In this document: positions 1-6,451 of the stretch, one piece after another
Layout: the number at the start of each line of letters is the position of its first letter
Numbering within the stretch: the first letter of the stretch is position 1
NCBI GenBank assembly: GCA_964511215.1
Contig: CAZEER010000084.1
Location: 1-8,142, forward strand
DNA: 8,142 bases
Direction of reading: 5' to 3'
DNA from: CAZEER01 sp964511215
Lineage (GTDB): Bacteria > Fidelibacterota > Marinisomatia > Marinisomatales > UBA1611
Notes under the pieces: model-generated
What the model was told of the DNA's origin: nothing
What the model saw: only the letters and a program-made list of their open reading frames with translations
The model's database searches: none
Translations under genes and position numbers: made by a program

Positions 1-513
1 ATTGAACAAGAAGTCACGTATCCTCTGCCGGAGGCACAAGTAGATCGATTTATGTTTAAACTAATTGTCAATTACCCGGACCAAGATTCAGAACGATTAG
101 TGTTACGCCAAAATACTAAATCCATTAATGTAAATAAGATAGATGCTATTATTTCACCTGAAGATATTTTGGATGCGCAGAGGGTAATCCATGATATTTA
201 TGTTGATGAAAAAGTAGAGGATTATGTATTAAATCTAATATTTGCTACAAGGAATCCCAACCAATTTGGCCTTAGTGATTTAGATGGTATTATTGATTAT
301 GGTGCATCACCCAGAGCTACAATTAATCTGGTTCGTGCAGCAAAAGCTAGAGCTTTCACTGAGCATAGGGGTTATATCACACCTGAAGATATAAGATATA
401 TTGGTGCTGATGTATTGCGACATCGAATCATTCTTACCTATGAGGCAGAAGCGGAAGAATTAAGTCCTGAAGATATAATCCAACGATTATTTGAAGTAAT
501 AGAAGTGCCCTAG
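1..513 (+). CDS. MoxR-family AAA+ ATPase, C-terminal part (5' end outside window)
   Basis: The reading frame is open from the first base, before the first ATG at 52, so this is the 3' part (170 residues) of a longer gene; MoxR proteins usually have about 320-340 residues. The visible start, IEQEVTYPLPEAQVDRFMFK, matches the conserved MoxR segment that follows sensor 1, where family members read NPxEQEGxYPLPEAQLDRF; the DRF arginine (residue 16 here) lies at the arginine-finger position. GASPRA at about residues 101-106 is the sensor 2 motif in the lid domain. The Walker A and B motifs lie upstream, outside the window. MoxR ATPases are AAA+ chaperones that work with von Willebrand A proteins. 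The DUF58 gene begins 7 nt after the stop, the classic moxR-DUF58 pairing, so co-transcription and partnership are likely. Family assignment is secure; the client is unknown. Confidence 0.93.
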   Translation: MEQEVTYPLPEAQVDRFMFKLIVNYPDQDSERLVLRQNTKSINVNKIDAIISPEDILDAQRVIHDIYVDEKVEDYVLNLIFATRNPNQFGLSDLDGIIDYGASPRATINLVRAAKARAFTEHRGYITPEDIRYIGADVLRHRIILTYEAEAEELSPEDIIQRLFEVIEVP

Positions 514-520
514 ATATATT

Positions 521-1396
521 ATGATTCCAAGAAAGATCCTTAGAAAGGTAAAAAGGATTGAAATTAGAACCCGCGGGCTCGTAAATGATCTCTTTGGTGG
601 GGAGTATCATTCTGTTTTTAAAGGAAGAGGTATGACTTTTTCTGAGGTAAGAGAATACCAGCCAGGGGACGATATAAGACTAATTGATTGGAATGTTACT
701 GCAAGAAGTTCATCGCCATTTGTAAAGATATTTGAAGAAGAACGTGAGTTAACTGTTTATTTAATGGTTGATATATCTGCATCTGGTGAATTTGGGTCAG
801 GTAATCAATTAAAACGCGACCTTGGGACTGAAATAGCTGCTGTCCTAGGATTCTCAGCAATAAAAAACAATGATAAGGTTGGCTTAATCCTTTTTTCAAA
901 TACTGTAGAAAAATATATTATACCCAAAAAGGGTAAAAGTCACGTGTTAAGAGTAATTAGAGAACTATTGTACACAAAACCTCAGGGCATAGGTACTTCT
1001 ATTAAAGATGCTCTAGATTATTTGTTAAATGTAGCAAAAAGGAAAAGCGTTGTTTTTATTATATCAGATTTTTTAGATCATGGTTATTTAACATCTTTAA
1101 AAGTTGTAAGCCGGAAACATGATTTAATCGGGATACAATTGTATGACCCTGCTGAGATTGATTTACCTGATATAGGACTTGTAAAAATAGAAGATCCTGA
1201 AACAGGAGAAATGCATTGGATAGACACAACATCAAAAAGTGCTCTAAAACATTTAAAAAAAGAAATTAGTCTCCGACAATCTGCTCTAATAAAGGATGCA
1301 AAAAAAATTGGATTTGACTTAATCTCTATCGGAACAAATCAAGACTTTGTTGACCCACTTATGTCATTTTTTAAGAAGAGAGAGAAAAAATTTTAG
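521..1396 (+). CDS. DUF58 domain protein with von Willebrand A-like fold
   Basis: Complete 291-residue protein. The DUF58 signature is plain: GRGMTFSEVREYQPGDDIR (about residues 35-53) followed by LIDWNVTAR. A vWA-like domain follows with a full metal-ion-dependent adhesion site: DISAS at 84-88 (D84, S86, S88), the GTS threonine at about 159, and the aspartate of ISDF at about 183. I see no signal peptide or membrane segment, so it is probably cytoplasmic or peripheral on the membrane. DUF58 proteins are the standard partners of MoxR ATPases, and both neighbours (MoxR ahead, BatD-like protein behind) support a MoxR-DUF58-Bat type envelope or stress complex. The ATG at 521 lies 7 nt after the moxR stop without a clear Shine-Dalgarno sequence, suggesting translational coupling. 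The stop shares one base with the GTG start of the next gene. The exact role is not known even for well-studied homologues. Confidence 0.92.
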   Translation: MIPRKILRKVKRIEIRTRGLVNDLFGGEYHSVFKGRGMTFSEVREYQPGDDIRLIDWNVTARSSSPFVKIFEEERELTVYLMVDISASGEFGSGNQLKRDLGTEIAAVLGFSAIKNNDKVGLILFSNTVEKYIIPKKGKSHVLRVIRELLYTKPQGIGTSIKDALDYLLNVAKRKSVVFIISDFLDHGYLTSLKVVSRKHDLIGIQLYDPAEIDLPDIGLVKIEDPETGEMHWIDTTSKSALKHLKKEISLRQSALIKDAKKIGFDLISIGTNQDFVDPLMSFFKKREKKF

Positions 1397-2265
1397 TGAG
1401 GATATTTTTATTATTTATTCCATCGATATTTTTTGCACAAGGCTTGACCGTCATATCTGAATTAGATACAGCAGAAGGCTATATTGGAGATATCATTAAT
1501 TGGTCTATATTGATTGAAGGCAATAAAAATAGAAATATTCAATTCCCTGAAATAAATAGTATTGATGAAAAGATTACAGTTAGAAAGAAAATACTTAATC
1601 AACAGGAAGATATTTTAGATAAAATCTACTTTGAAATAGTAGTATGGGATACAGGTACCTTTTTTACGCCGAACTATACAATTGAAATCTTAAATAATGA
1701 TGGTTCTTTTGATTACTCTATTGATGTGCAACCAATAGAATTTACCATTTCATCTATACTTTCCGATTATGATAAAAGTGAATTTCGACCTATGAAAGGT
1801 CCAGTTCCAGTTAAGGATGTATTACCTTTAAAATTGATAACTCTATCATTGTTATTATTATTTACTCTAGCTGGAATGATTTTCATATGGAAAAAAAGAC
1901 AAAAGATAGAATTCAAAAAGATTGATTATGCAATTATCGAAATACCTAAAGATAGAGCATTAAGAAGATTAAATGAACTTGACAAGCTAGGTTTAACAAA
2001 AGAATATTATACTATTCTGTCTCATATTATACGTGAATTTATGGAAAGAAAATATTTTGTTAGAGCATTGGAAATGACAACTGATGAAATTGAGAAAGCA
2101 AGAGCGATTTTCCCAATAGATGATGCGTCCTTTAGTGAATGGATTAAATTTTTATATGATGCTGACCAAGTAAAATATGCACGTATAATACCTACGAAAG
2201 AAAAATTATTTAATGATAAAGAAAAAATAATTACGCTTATAAATACTATAGAAGCTCTTAATTAA
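1396..2265 (+). CDS. BatD/DUF4381-like membrane-anchored protein
   Basis: This 289-residue protein starts at GTG, overlapping the upstream TAG stop by one base (TAGTG). Residues 1-15 look like a signal peptide (MRIFLLFIPSIFFAQG). An extracytoplasmic, beta-rich region spans about 16-142 and ends in a RPMKGPVPV segment typical of the BatD/DUF4381 juxtamembrane region. One transmembrane helix follows at about 143-165, with a positively charged KKRQK stop. The cytoplasmic tail (about 170-289) is helical and carries the family pattern YYTILSHIIREFMERKY...ALEMTTDEI. It is about half the length of a full BatD (usually 500-600 residues), with room for only one outer domain. The position after moxR and DUF58 agrees with the assignment. 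Such operons often continue with vWA proteins (BatA/BatB); here the next gene is efp, so those partners are absent locally. The substrate is unknown. Confidence 0.75.
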   Translation: MRIFLLFIPSIFFAQGLTVISELDTAEGYIGDIINWSILIEGNKNRNIQFPEINSIDEKITVRKKILNQQEDILDKIYFEIVVWDTGTFFTPNYTIEILNNDGSFDYSIDVQPIEFTISSILSDYDKSEFRPMKGPVPVKDVLPLKLITLSLLLLFTLAGMIFIWKKRQKIEFKKIDYAIIEIPKDRALRRLNELDKLGLTKEYYTILSHIIREFMERKYFVRALEMTTDEIEKARAIFPIDDASFSEWIKFLYDADQVKYARIIPTKEKLFNDKEKIITLINTIEALN

Positions 2266-2281
2266 GCAATTATGCATCTCA

Positions 2282-2312
2282 TTTGAACAGAGACTCCAAT
2301 ATAGTAAATTTG
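2282..2312 (+). promoter_or_regulatory. Candidate Bacteroidetes-type promoter for the efp operon
   Basis: In the only intergenic gap of the window, TTTG at 2282-2285 is followed after exactly 19 nt by TAAATTTG at 2305-2312. This is a full match to the -33/-7 promoter pattern described for Bacteroidetes housekeeping sigma factors (TTTG, about 19 nt, TAnnTTTG). Transcription would begin near 2318-2321, giving a leader of roughly 26-29 nt with AGGA before the efp ATG. A sigma-70 style -10 (TATTAT, 2313-2318) overlaps the region but has no well-placed -35. The site is a pattern match only, and the DNA is AT-rich. Confidence 0.5.
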
Positions 2313-2336
2313 TATTATATAACATTTTAATTTTCT

Positions 2337-2340
2337 AGGA
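2337..2340 (+). promoter_or_regulatory. Ribosome binding site of efp
   Basis: AGGA ends 6 nt before the ATG at 2347, a good Shine-Dalgarno position. It supports this start, which also gives the expected N-terminus of EF-P. Confidence 0.6.
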
Positions 2341-2346
2341 TAATTT

Positions 2347-2910
2347 ATGGCAACAACAGCGAATATTAGAAATGGTGCAGTGGTAATGCATAAAAATAAA
2401 CGTATGAAAGTAATTGAGTTTCAACATGTTAAACCTGGAAAAGGTGGTGCATTTGTAAGAACAAAACTAAAAGATATTCAATCGGGGAAAATTATTGATG
2501 AAACCTTTAATGCCGGTCATAAACTTGAATTTATAAGAGTTGAAGCAAAGCAAATGCAGTTTCTTTATGTTGATGGTGAAACACATGTTTTTATGGATAA
2601 CGAAACTTTTGATCAAATTAATGTTAATTCATCATCAGTAGGAGAAGGAAAAAATTTTCTTACAGCAGGTTTAAACGTTGATCTATTATTTGATGGTAAT
2701 GAAGTACTAGATGTGCGACTCCCTAGTCATGTTATATTGGAAGTAAAAAATACAGAACCTGGCTTTAAAGGTAATACAGCAACAGGTGCAACTAAACCAG
2801 CTAAATTAGAAACAGGTTATACCATTAATGTACCTCTTTTCATTGAAGAAGGTGAAAAATTAAGAATTGATACACGTTCTGGCGATTATGTTGAAAGATC
2901 CAAGAAATAA
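2347..2910 (+). CDS. efp: Translation elongation factor P
   Basis: Complete 187-residue EF-P, the normal length. EF-P binds ribosomes stalled at consecutive prolines, between the P and E sites, and promotes peptide bond formation. The N-terminal KOW-like domain carries the tip loop KPGKGGAF, with K32 at the position that contacts the peptidyl-tRNA. A lysine here (not arginine) points away from EarP rhamnosylation and toward a lysine-modified or unmodified form; no modification gene is in the window. Two OB-type domains follow, and the C-terminal EF-P signature is present (KPAKLETGYTINVPLFIEEG, about residues 150-169). The start is supported by AGGA 6 nt upstream. It is the first gene after the intergenic gap and probably heads the operon with accB and accC, an arrangement seen in many bacteria. 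Confidence 0.97.
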   Translation: MATTANIRNGAVVMHKNKRMKVIEFQHVKPGKGGAFVRTKLKDIQSGKIIDETFNAGHKLEFIRVEAKQMQFLYVDGETHVFMDNETFDQINVNSSSVGEGKNFLTAGLNVDLLFDGNEVLDVRLPSHVILEVKNTEPGFKGNTATGATKPAKLETGYTINVPLFIEEGEKLRIDTRSGDYVERSKK

Positions 2911-2915
2911 ATTCA

Positions 2916-2921
2916 AAGGAG
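2916..2921 (+). promoter_or_regulatory. Ribosome binding site of accB
   Basis: AAGGAG lies 5 nt before the ATG at 2927. It is a near-complete Shine-Dalgarno sequence in the 16-nt gap after efp and fixes the accB start. Confidence 0.75.
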
Positions 2922-2926
2922 ATTAA

Positions 2927-3394
2927 ATGTGGCAGGATAAATTAAAAGAGATTATTTACATATTAGAAAATTCAAATGTCAATGAAATTGAATTAACATT
3001 CTGGGGTCGAAAATTTAGGGTTGCTAAAAATCCACCTTCTAATAGTAATAATGAGTCAAGTCAACCAATTCAAATCATAGAATCGGATCCTGAAATTCAA
3101 AACAAACAATTTAATGATGCTAAAAAATCAGAAATGAAGGTAAGAAGTGAAAAATTAGAAAATATTCTGTCACCGATGCCAGGTACATTTTATTCTTCTC
3201 CAACTCCAGATGAACCGCCTTTTATTTCAGTAGGTGATACTGTTAAAAAAGGACAGATTCTTTGTATTATAGAAGCAATGAAAATAATGAATCAAATTGA
3301 ATCTGATTTTGATGGTGAAATAACTGATATCAAAGTTGATAATGGTAAACCTGTAGAATATAACCAAGTACTTTTTAAAATAGATCCATCTTAA
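2927..3394 (+). CDS. accB: Acetyl-CoA carboxylase biotin carboxyl carrier protein
   Basis: Complete 155-residue BCCP, the mobile biotin arm of acetyl-CoA carboxylase, which makes malonyl-CoA for fatty acid synthesis in the cytoplasm. Residues 1-34 form the N-terminal helix and strand that bind biotin carboxylase. About 35-78 is a flexible linker rich in Asn, Ser, Gln and Lys rather than the Ala/Pro-rich linker of E. coli. The biotinyl domain spans about 80-155 and includes SPMPGTFY, the thumb-containing segment SSPTPDEPPF typical of AccB, and the biotinylation motif EAMKIMN with target lysine K119 (codon 3281-3283). An AAGGAG ribosome site precedes the start. The TAA stop overlaps the accC ATG by one base (TAATG), so the two subunits are probably translationally coupled. 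The carboxyltransferase genes accA and accD are not in the window. Confidence 0.97.
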   Translation: MWQDKLKEIIYILENSNVNEIELTFWGRKFRVAKNPPSNSNNESSQPIQIIESDPEIQNKQFNDAKKSEMKVRSEKLENILSPMPGTFYSSPTPDEPPFISVGDTVKKGQILCIIEAMKIMNQIESDFDGEITDIKVDNGKPVEYNQVLFKIDPS

Positions 3395-4746
3395 TGTTTA
3401 ATAAAATTTTAATTGCTAATCGGGGTGAAATAGCACTCCGGATTATAAGGGCATGCCATGAATTAAAAATTAAGACTGTGGCAGTTTATTCTACAGCGGA
3501 TGAATATTCACTTCATGTAAAATTTGCTAATGAAGCAGTCTGTATTGGACCTCCACCAAGTATAGATAGTTATTTAAATATACCCAGAATAATTGCTGCA
3601 GCTGAAATTACAAGTTCGGATGCTATTCATCCAGGCTATGGTTTTTTATCTGAATCGGCTAAGTTTTCCCAAATTTGTATGGAGAATGGGTTTGCATTTT
3701 TGGGACCTAGTCCTGAAATAATTGATTCAATGGGAAATAAGTCTAAGGCAAAACAGACGATGAAAGCTGCAGGAGTTCCTGTTGTTCCAGGAACAGATGG
3801 GATTTTAAATAGTCCTGAAGATGCATTAGTGAAAGCAAAAGGTATTGGATATCCAATTATGTTAAAGGCCTCAGCTGGGGGAGGAGGTCGTGGTATGCGT
3901 TTAGTGAAAGATGAAAATGATGTTATTACAGCCTTTCAATCAGCAAATCAAGAATCATTAGCTGCATTTGGTAATGGAGATATTTACATTGAAAAATTTA
4001 TCCAAAATCCGAGACATATCGAGGTGCAAATATTAGCTGATTCATTTGGTAAAGTAATACATCTAGGTGAGAGAGAATGTTCTATACAAAGACGGCATCA
4101 AAAACTAATCGAAGAATCGCCCTCACCATTTGTAGATAATGAAACACGCAAGAAAATTGGTGACGCTGCTATCAGTGGAGCAAAAGCAGTTAATTATATT
4201 GGAGTTGGTACGGTAGAGTTTTTAATGGATAGTAAAAAAGATTTTTATTTTATGGAAATGAATACTAGGATTCAAGTTGAACACCCAGTCACTGAAATGG
4301 TGACAGGCATAGATTTAATCAAACAGCAGATTATGATGCATGCGGGGAAACAGTGCCTAGATTTAAATCCTCTAAATTTAAGAGGGCACTCTATTGAATG
4401 CAGAATAAATGCAGAAGACCCATCAAATAACTTTATGCCTTTCCCCGGGGAAATAACTAGTTTCCATATGCCTGGTGGTAAAGGAGTACGTGTTGATTCT
4501 CATGCATATAAGGGATATGTAATTCCAAGCCAATATGATTCTATGATTGGTAAAATAATAGTACATGCAAAAAATAGACATCGTGCTATTAATCGTATGC
4601 AAAGAGCTTTAGAAGAAACAATCATTGATGGACCAAAAACTACAATTCCATACCAAATGGCAATAATGAAAGATGAACAATTTATATCTGGAAATTTTGA
4701 TACAAGTTTTCTAGAAAATTTTCACTATGAACACGTGTTAGATTAA
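3394..4746 (+). CDS. accC: Biotin carboxylase subunit of acetyl-CoA carboxylase
   Basis: Complete 450-residue ATP-grasp enzyme that carboxylates the biotin on AccB using ATP and bicarbonate. The N-terminal domain begins ILIANRGEIALRIIRAC and includes HPGYGFLSE. The ATP-grasp domain has K116, K158, the glycine loop AGGGGRGMR (161-169), H208 and E210, ERECSIQRRHQK, and the catalytic group E275, E288, N290, R292, E296 in EMNTRIQVEHPVTE; R337 sits in the C-terminal domain. Positions match the E. coli enzyme almost residue for residue. The length excludes a fused pyruvate or acyl-CoA carboxylase, although the biotin carboxylase could be shared with another carboxyltransferase. Residues 53-55 form a PPP run where E. 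coli, as I recall it, has PAP, making translation a likely EF-P client. It overlaps accB by one base. Confidence 0.97.
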   Translation: MFNKILIANRGEIALRIIRACHELKIKTVAVYSTADEYSLHVKFANEAVCIGPPPSIDSYLNIPRIIAAAEITSSDAIHPGYGFLSESAKFSQICMENGFAFLGPSPEIIDSMGNKSKAKQTMKAAGVPVVPGTDGILNSPEDALVKAKGIGYPIMLKASAGGGGRGMRLVKDENDVITAFQSANQESLAAFGNGDIYIEKFIQNPRHIEVQILADSFGKVIHLGERECSIQRRHQKLIEESPSPFVDNETRKKIGDAAISGAKAVNYIGVGTVEFLMDSKKDFYFMEMNTRIQVEHPVTEMVTGIDLIKQQIMMHAGKQCLDLNPLNLRGHSIECRINAEDPSNNFMPFPGEITSFHMPGGKGVRVDSHAYKGYVIPSQYDSMIGKIIVHAKNRHRAINRMQRALEETIIDGPKTTIPYQMAIMKDEQFISGNFDTSFLENFHYEHVLD

Positions 4747-4747
4747 A

Positions 4748-4753
4748 AAAGGA
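4748..4753 (+). promoter_or_regulatory. Ribosome binding site of gcvH
   Basis: AAAGGA ends 6 nt before the ATG at 4760 in the purine-rich 13-nt gap after accC. A second AGGA at 4754-4757 is too close to the start to be the better site. Confidence 0.55.
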
Positions 4754-4759
4754 AGGAAA

Positions 4760-5137
4760 ATGAATACCCCAAAACATTTATTATATACTAAAGATCATGA
4801 ATGGGTGGACTTAAAAGAAAATAAATCTACAATCGGAATTACAGATTATGCTCAAAGCCAATTAGGTGACATTATTTTTTTAGAACTTCCATCAGTTGGA
4901 GATAAAATAAATGCGGGTTCTACTCTTGGAGAGATAGAAGCTGTAAAGACAGTCTCTGATATTTTTGCTCCAATTTCAGGTACGGTATTAGCTATAAATG
5001 AGAAATTAGAAGAATCTCCAGAGCTTATAAATTCTGATCCCTATGGCGAAGGGTGGCTTATTAAAGTTGAGATATCAAAAATAGAAGGGAAAGATCAATT
5101 AATGGATTCTCTTTCATATATAGAATTTGTTAAGTAG
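4760..5137 (+). CDS. gcvH: Glycine cleavage system H protein (lipoyl carrier)
   Basis: Complete 125-residue H protein, normal length. It carries a lipoyl group that shuttles the aminomethyl intermediate between the P, T and L proteins of glycine cleavage. The N-terminus has the family pattern YTKDHEWV (about 10-16) and GITDYAQSQLGDI. The lipoylation motif GEIEAVKTVSDIFAPISG places the target lysine at K63, and the C-terminal family segment NSDPYGEGWLIKVE is intact. No gcvT, gcvP or lipoylation gene is in the window, so the gene is separated from its usual partners; it may serve glycine cleavage encoded elsewhere or act in lipoyl relay. It follows accC by 13 nt, and its TAG stop is immediately followed by the ATG of the next gene. 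Confidence 0.95.
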   Translation: MNTPKHLLYTKDHEWVDLKENKSTIGITDYAQSQLGDIIFLELPSVGDKINAGSTLGEIEAVKTVSDIFAPISGTVLAINEKLEESPELINSDPYGEGWLIKVEISKIEGKDQLMDSLSYIEFVK

Positions 5138-5878
5138 ATGGCTATATTTTATCACTTACAAGATGTTATTGCAAAAAAGGGTGGTTGCTATATTGTACTA
5201 ATAGATCCTGACAGAAAAAATGATCATACTATTGAAAATCAGATTAAACTTGCAAACGATTCAGATGTCGATGCTATTTTTGTTGGTGGTAGCTTAATGA
5301 TGGATTCAAAATGTGCCCAACGTGTAAAAAAAATTAAAGCCCTATCAAATATACCAGTTATTTTTTTTCCTGGTGGTGTGGGTCAATTAAATCCTCATTA
5401 TGATGCTATCTTATTTATGTCCGTTCTCTCAGGTAGGAATCCCCATTACCTTATTGGGGAGCAAGTTATAGCTGCACCTCTAATCAAAGATATGGGAATC
5501 GAGACTATTTCAACTGGTTATATACTCTTAGATGGTGGTGCTGGTAGCACGGTTGAATTTATGAGTGGTAGCCGACCTATACCAATGCACAGGAGAGATG
5601 TTGTTATAGCTCATGCTTTAGCAGGTCAATATCTTGGTATGAATTTAATTTACTTGGAGGCCGGTAGTGGAGCAAATCAACCAGTCTCCTCTACCATTAT
5701 AAAAGCTGTGCATGATGCAATTGATATACCTATTATTGTGGGTGGAGGTATCCAATCTCCTGAAACTGCTTCAATTGCTGTTGAAGCAGGTGCTTCCATA
5801 ATTGTTACAGGTACTGCAATTGAAAAAGATTCTAACATTATGAAAGATTTTGCTGACGCTATTCATTGGAAAAATTAA
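5138..5878 (+). CDS. Geranylgeranylglyceryl phosphate synthase family protein (group II type)
   Basis: Complete 246-residue TIM-barrel prenyltransferase of the GGGPS/PcrB family. Family enzymes join a polyprenyl diphosphate to sn-glycerol 1-phosphate, the first ether-bond step of archaeal lipids. Visible motifs are IDPDRKND (about 22-29, metal/diphosphate site), FVGGS (48-52), FFPGGVGQL (76-84), YLEAGSGA (172-179), and the phosphate-binding segments VGGGI (201-205) and VTGTAIE (223-229). YLEAGSGA and the overall length resemble group II members, found in some archaea and in Bacteroidetes, rather than the shorter PcrB of Bacillus. Group II enzymes tested elsewhere make geranylgeranylglyceryl phosphate; the product here is inferred. 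No glycerol 1-phosphate dehydrogenase or second prenyltransferase lies in the window. The ATG directly abuts the gcvH stop, and the TAA overlaps the next ATG. Confidence 0.9.
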   Translation: MAIFYHLQDVIAKKGGCYIVLIDPDRKNDHTIENQIKLANDSDVDAIFVGGSLMMDSKCAQRVKKIKALSNIPVIFFPGGVGQLNPHYDAILFMSVLSGRNPHYLIGEQVIAAPLIKDMGIETISTGYILLDGGAGSTVEFMSGSRPIPMHRRDVVIAHALAGQYLGMNLIYLEAGSGANQPVSSTIIKAVHDAIDIPIIVGGGIQSPETASIAVEAGASIIVTGTAIEKDSNIMKDFADAIHWKN

Positions 5879-6450
5879 TGCGTAAGACAATTAAAAAGTC
5901 CATTACGGAAAGTATCACTATCAAACAGTTGATGATTGATGTTTGTTTGGATTCAATTGAATCAGCTGCAGATATTATGATAAATAGTATCCAGAATGGT
6001 GGGAAAATTTTATGGTGTGGTAACGGTGGAAGTGCTGGAGATGCACAGCATCTATCAACTGAATTGATGGGGGGTATGATAAACCATGAACGTAAACCAA
6101 TTCCTTCCATAGCTCTTACTACAGATTCATCATTTTTAACAGCTTGGTCTAATGATACGGGTTTTGAATCAGTTTTTTCCCGTCAAGTACAAGGATTAGG
6201 AGAAAGTGGGGATGTACTTGTAGGTATTACAACTAGTGGGAATTCAGAGAATGTGATAGCTGCTATAAAACAAGCAAAGTTTAAGAGGATTAAAACTATT
6301 GTTTTTACTGGTAATACAGGAGGTAAAATAAAAAATATTCCTGATATTACAGTTTCTGTACCTAGTGATAATACTCAAAGAATTCAGGAATGTCATATAA
6401 TGATAGGTCAGATTCTTTGCCACTTAATTGAAGAAAGTTTAGTGCATTAA
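5878..6450 (+). CDS. gmhA: GmhA-like phosphoheptose isomerase (SIS domain)
   Basis: SIS-domain protein of 190 residues from the ATG at 5878, which overlaps the upstream TAA by one base (TAATG). A TTG at 5866 would add four residues but lies inside the previous gene, and the ATG gives the usual length. GmhA converts sedoheptulose 7-phosphate to heptose 7-phosphate for LPS or S-layer heptose. Family motifs are CGNGGSAGDAQHLSTEL (about 47-63, with H58 and E62), PSIALTTDSSFLTAWSNDTGFE, the phosphate loop TTSGNSENV (118-126) and VPSDNTQRIQECH (161-173). By alignment from memory to E. coli, H58, E62 and Q170 match the conserved site, but the expected His at 180 is Gln178 here; H182 is nearby. No other heptose genes are present. 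A non-heptose SIS isomerase or a DiaA-like regulator remains possible. Confidence 0.85.
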   Translation: MRKTIKKSITESITIKQLMIDVCLDSIESAADIMINSIQNGGKILWCGNGGSAGDAQHLSTELMGGMINHERKPIPSIALTTDSSFLTAWSNDTGFESVFSRQVQGLGESGDVLVGITTSGNSENVIAAIKQAKFKRIKTIVFTGNTGGKIKNIPDITVSVPSDNTQRIQECHIMIGQILCHLIEESLVH

Positions 6451-6451
6451 T

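Noticed and set aside
159..475. Three copies of CCTGAAGATAT within moxR
   Set aside because: They encode the helix-capping tripeptide pattern (S/T)PEDI three times, in frame, with irregular spacing; this is explained by protein sequence and codon bias, not by a DNA repeat.
696..899. Minus-strand 67-codon frame within the DUF58 gene
   Set aside because: It lies wholly opposite strongly conserved DUF58 coding sequence and shows no recognisable motif. The minus-strand frames at 5859-6110, 6691-6927 and 7281-7598 were rejected for the same reason.
2266..2346. Terminator or riboswitch between the BatD-like gene and efp
   Set aside because: I found no stable hairpin followed by a T run and no structured element in these 81 nt; only the promoter-like boxes and a ribosome site are supported.
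5866..5877. TTG start for the GmhA-like gene, four codons upstream of the ATG
   Set aside because: It lies inside the previous gene, has no ribosome site, and the ATG at 5878 gives the TAATG overlap seen at accB/accC and a normal family length.
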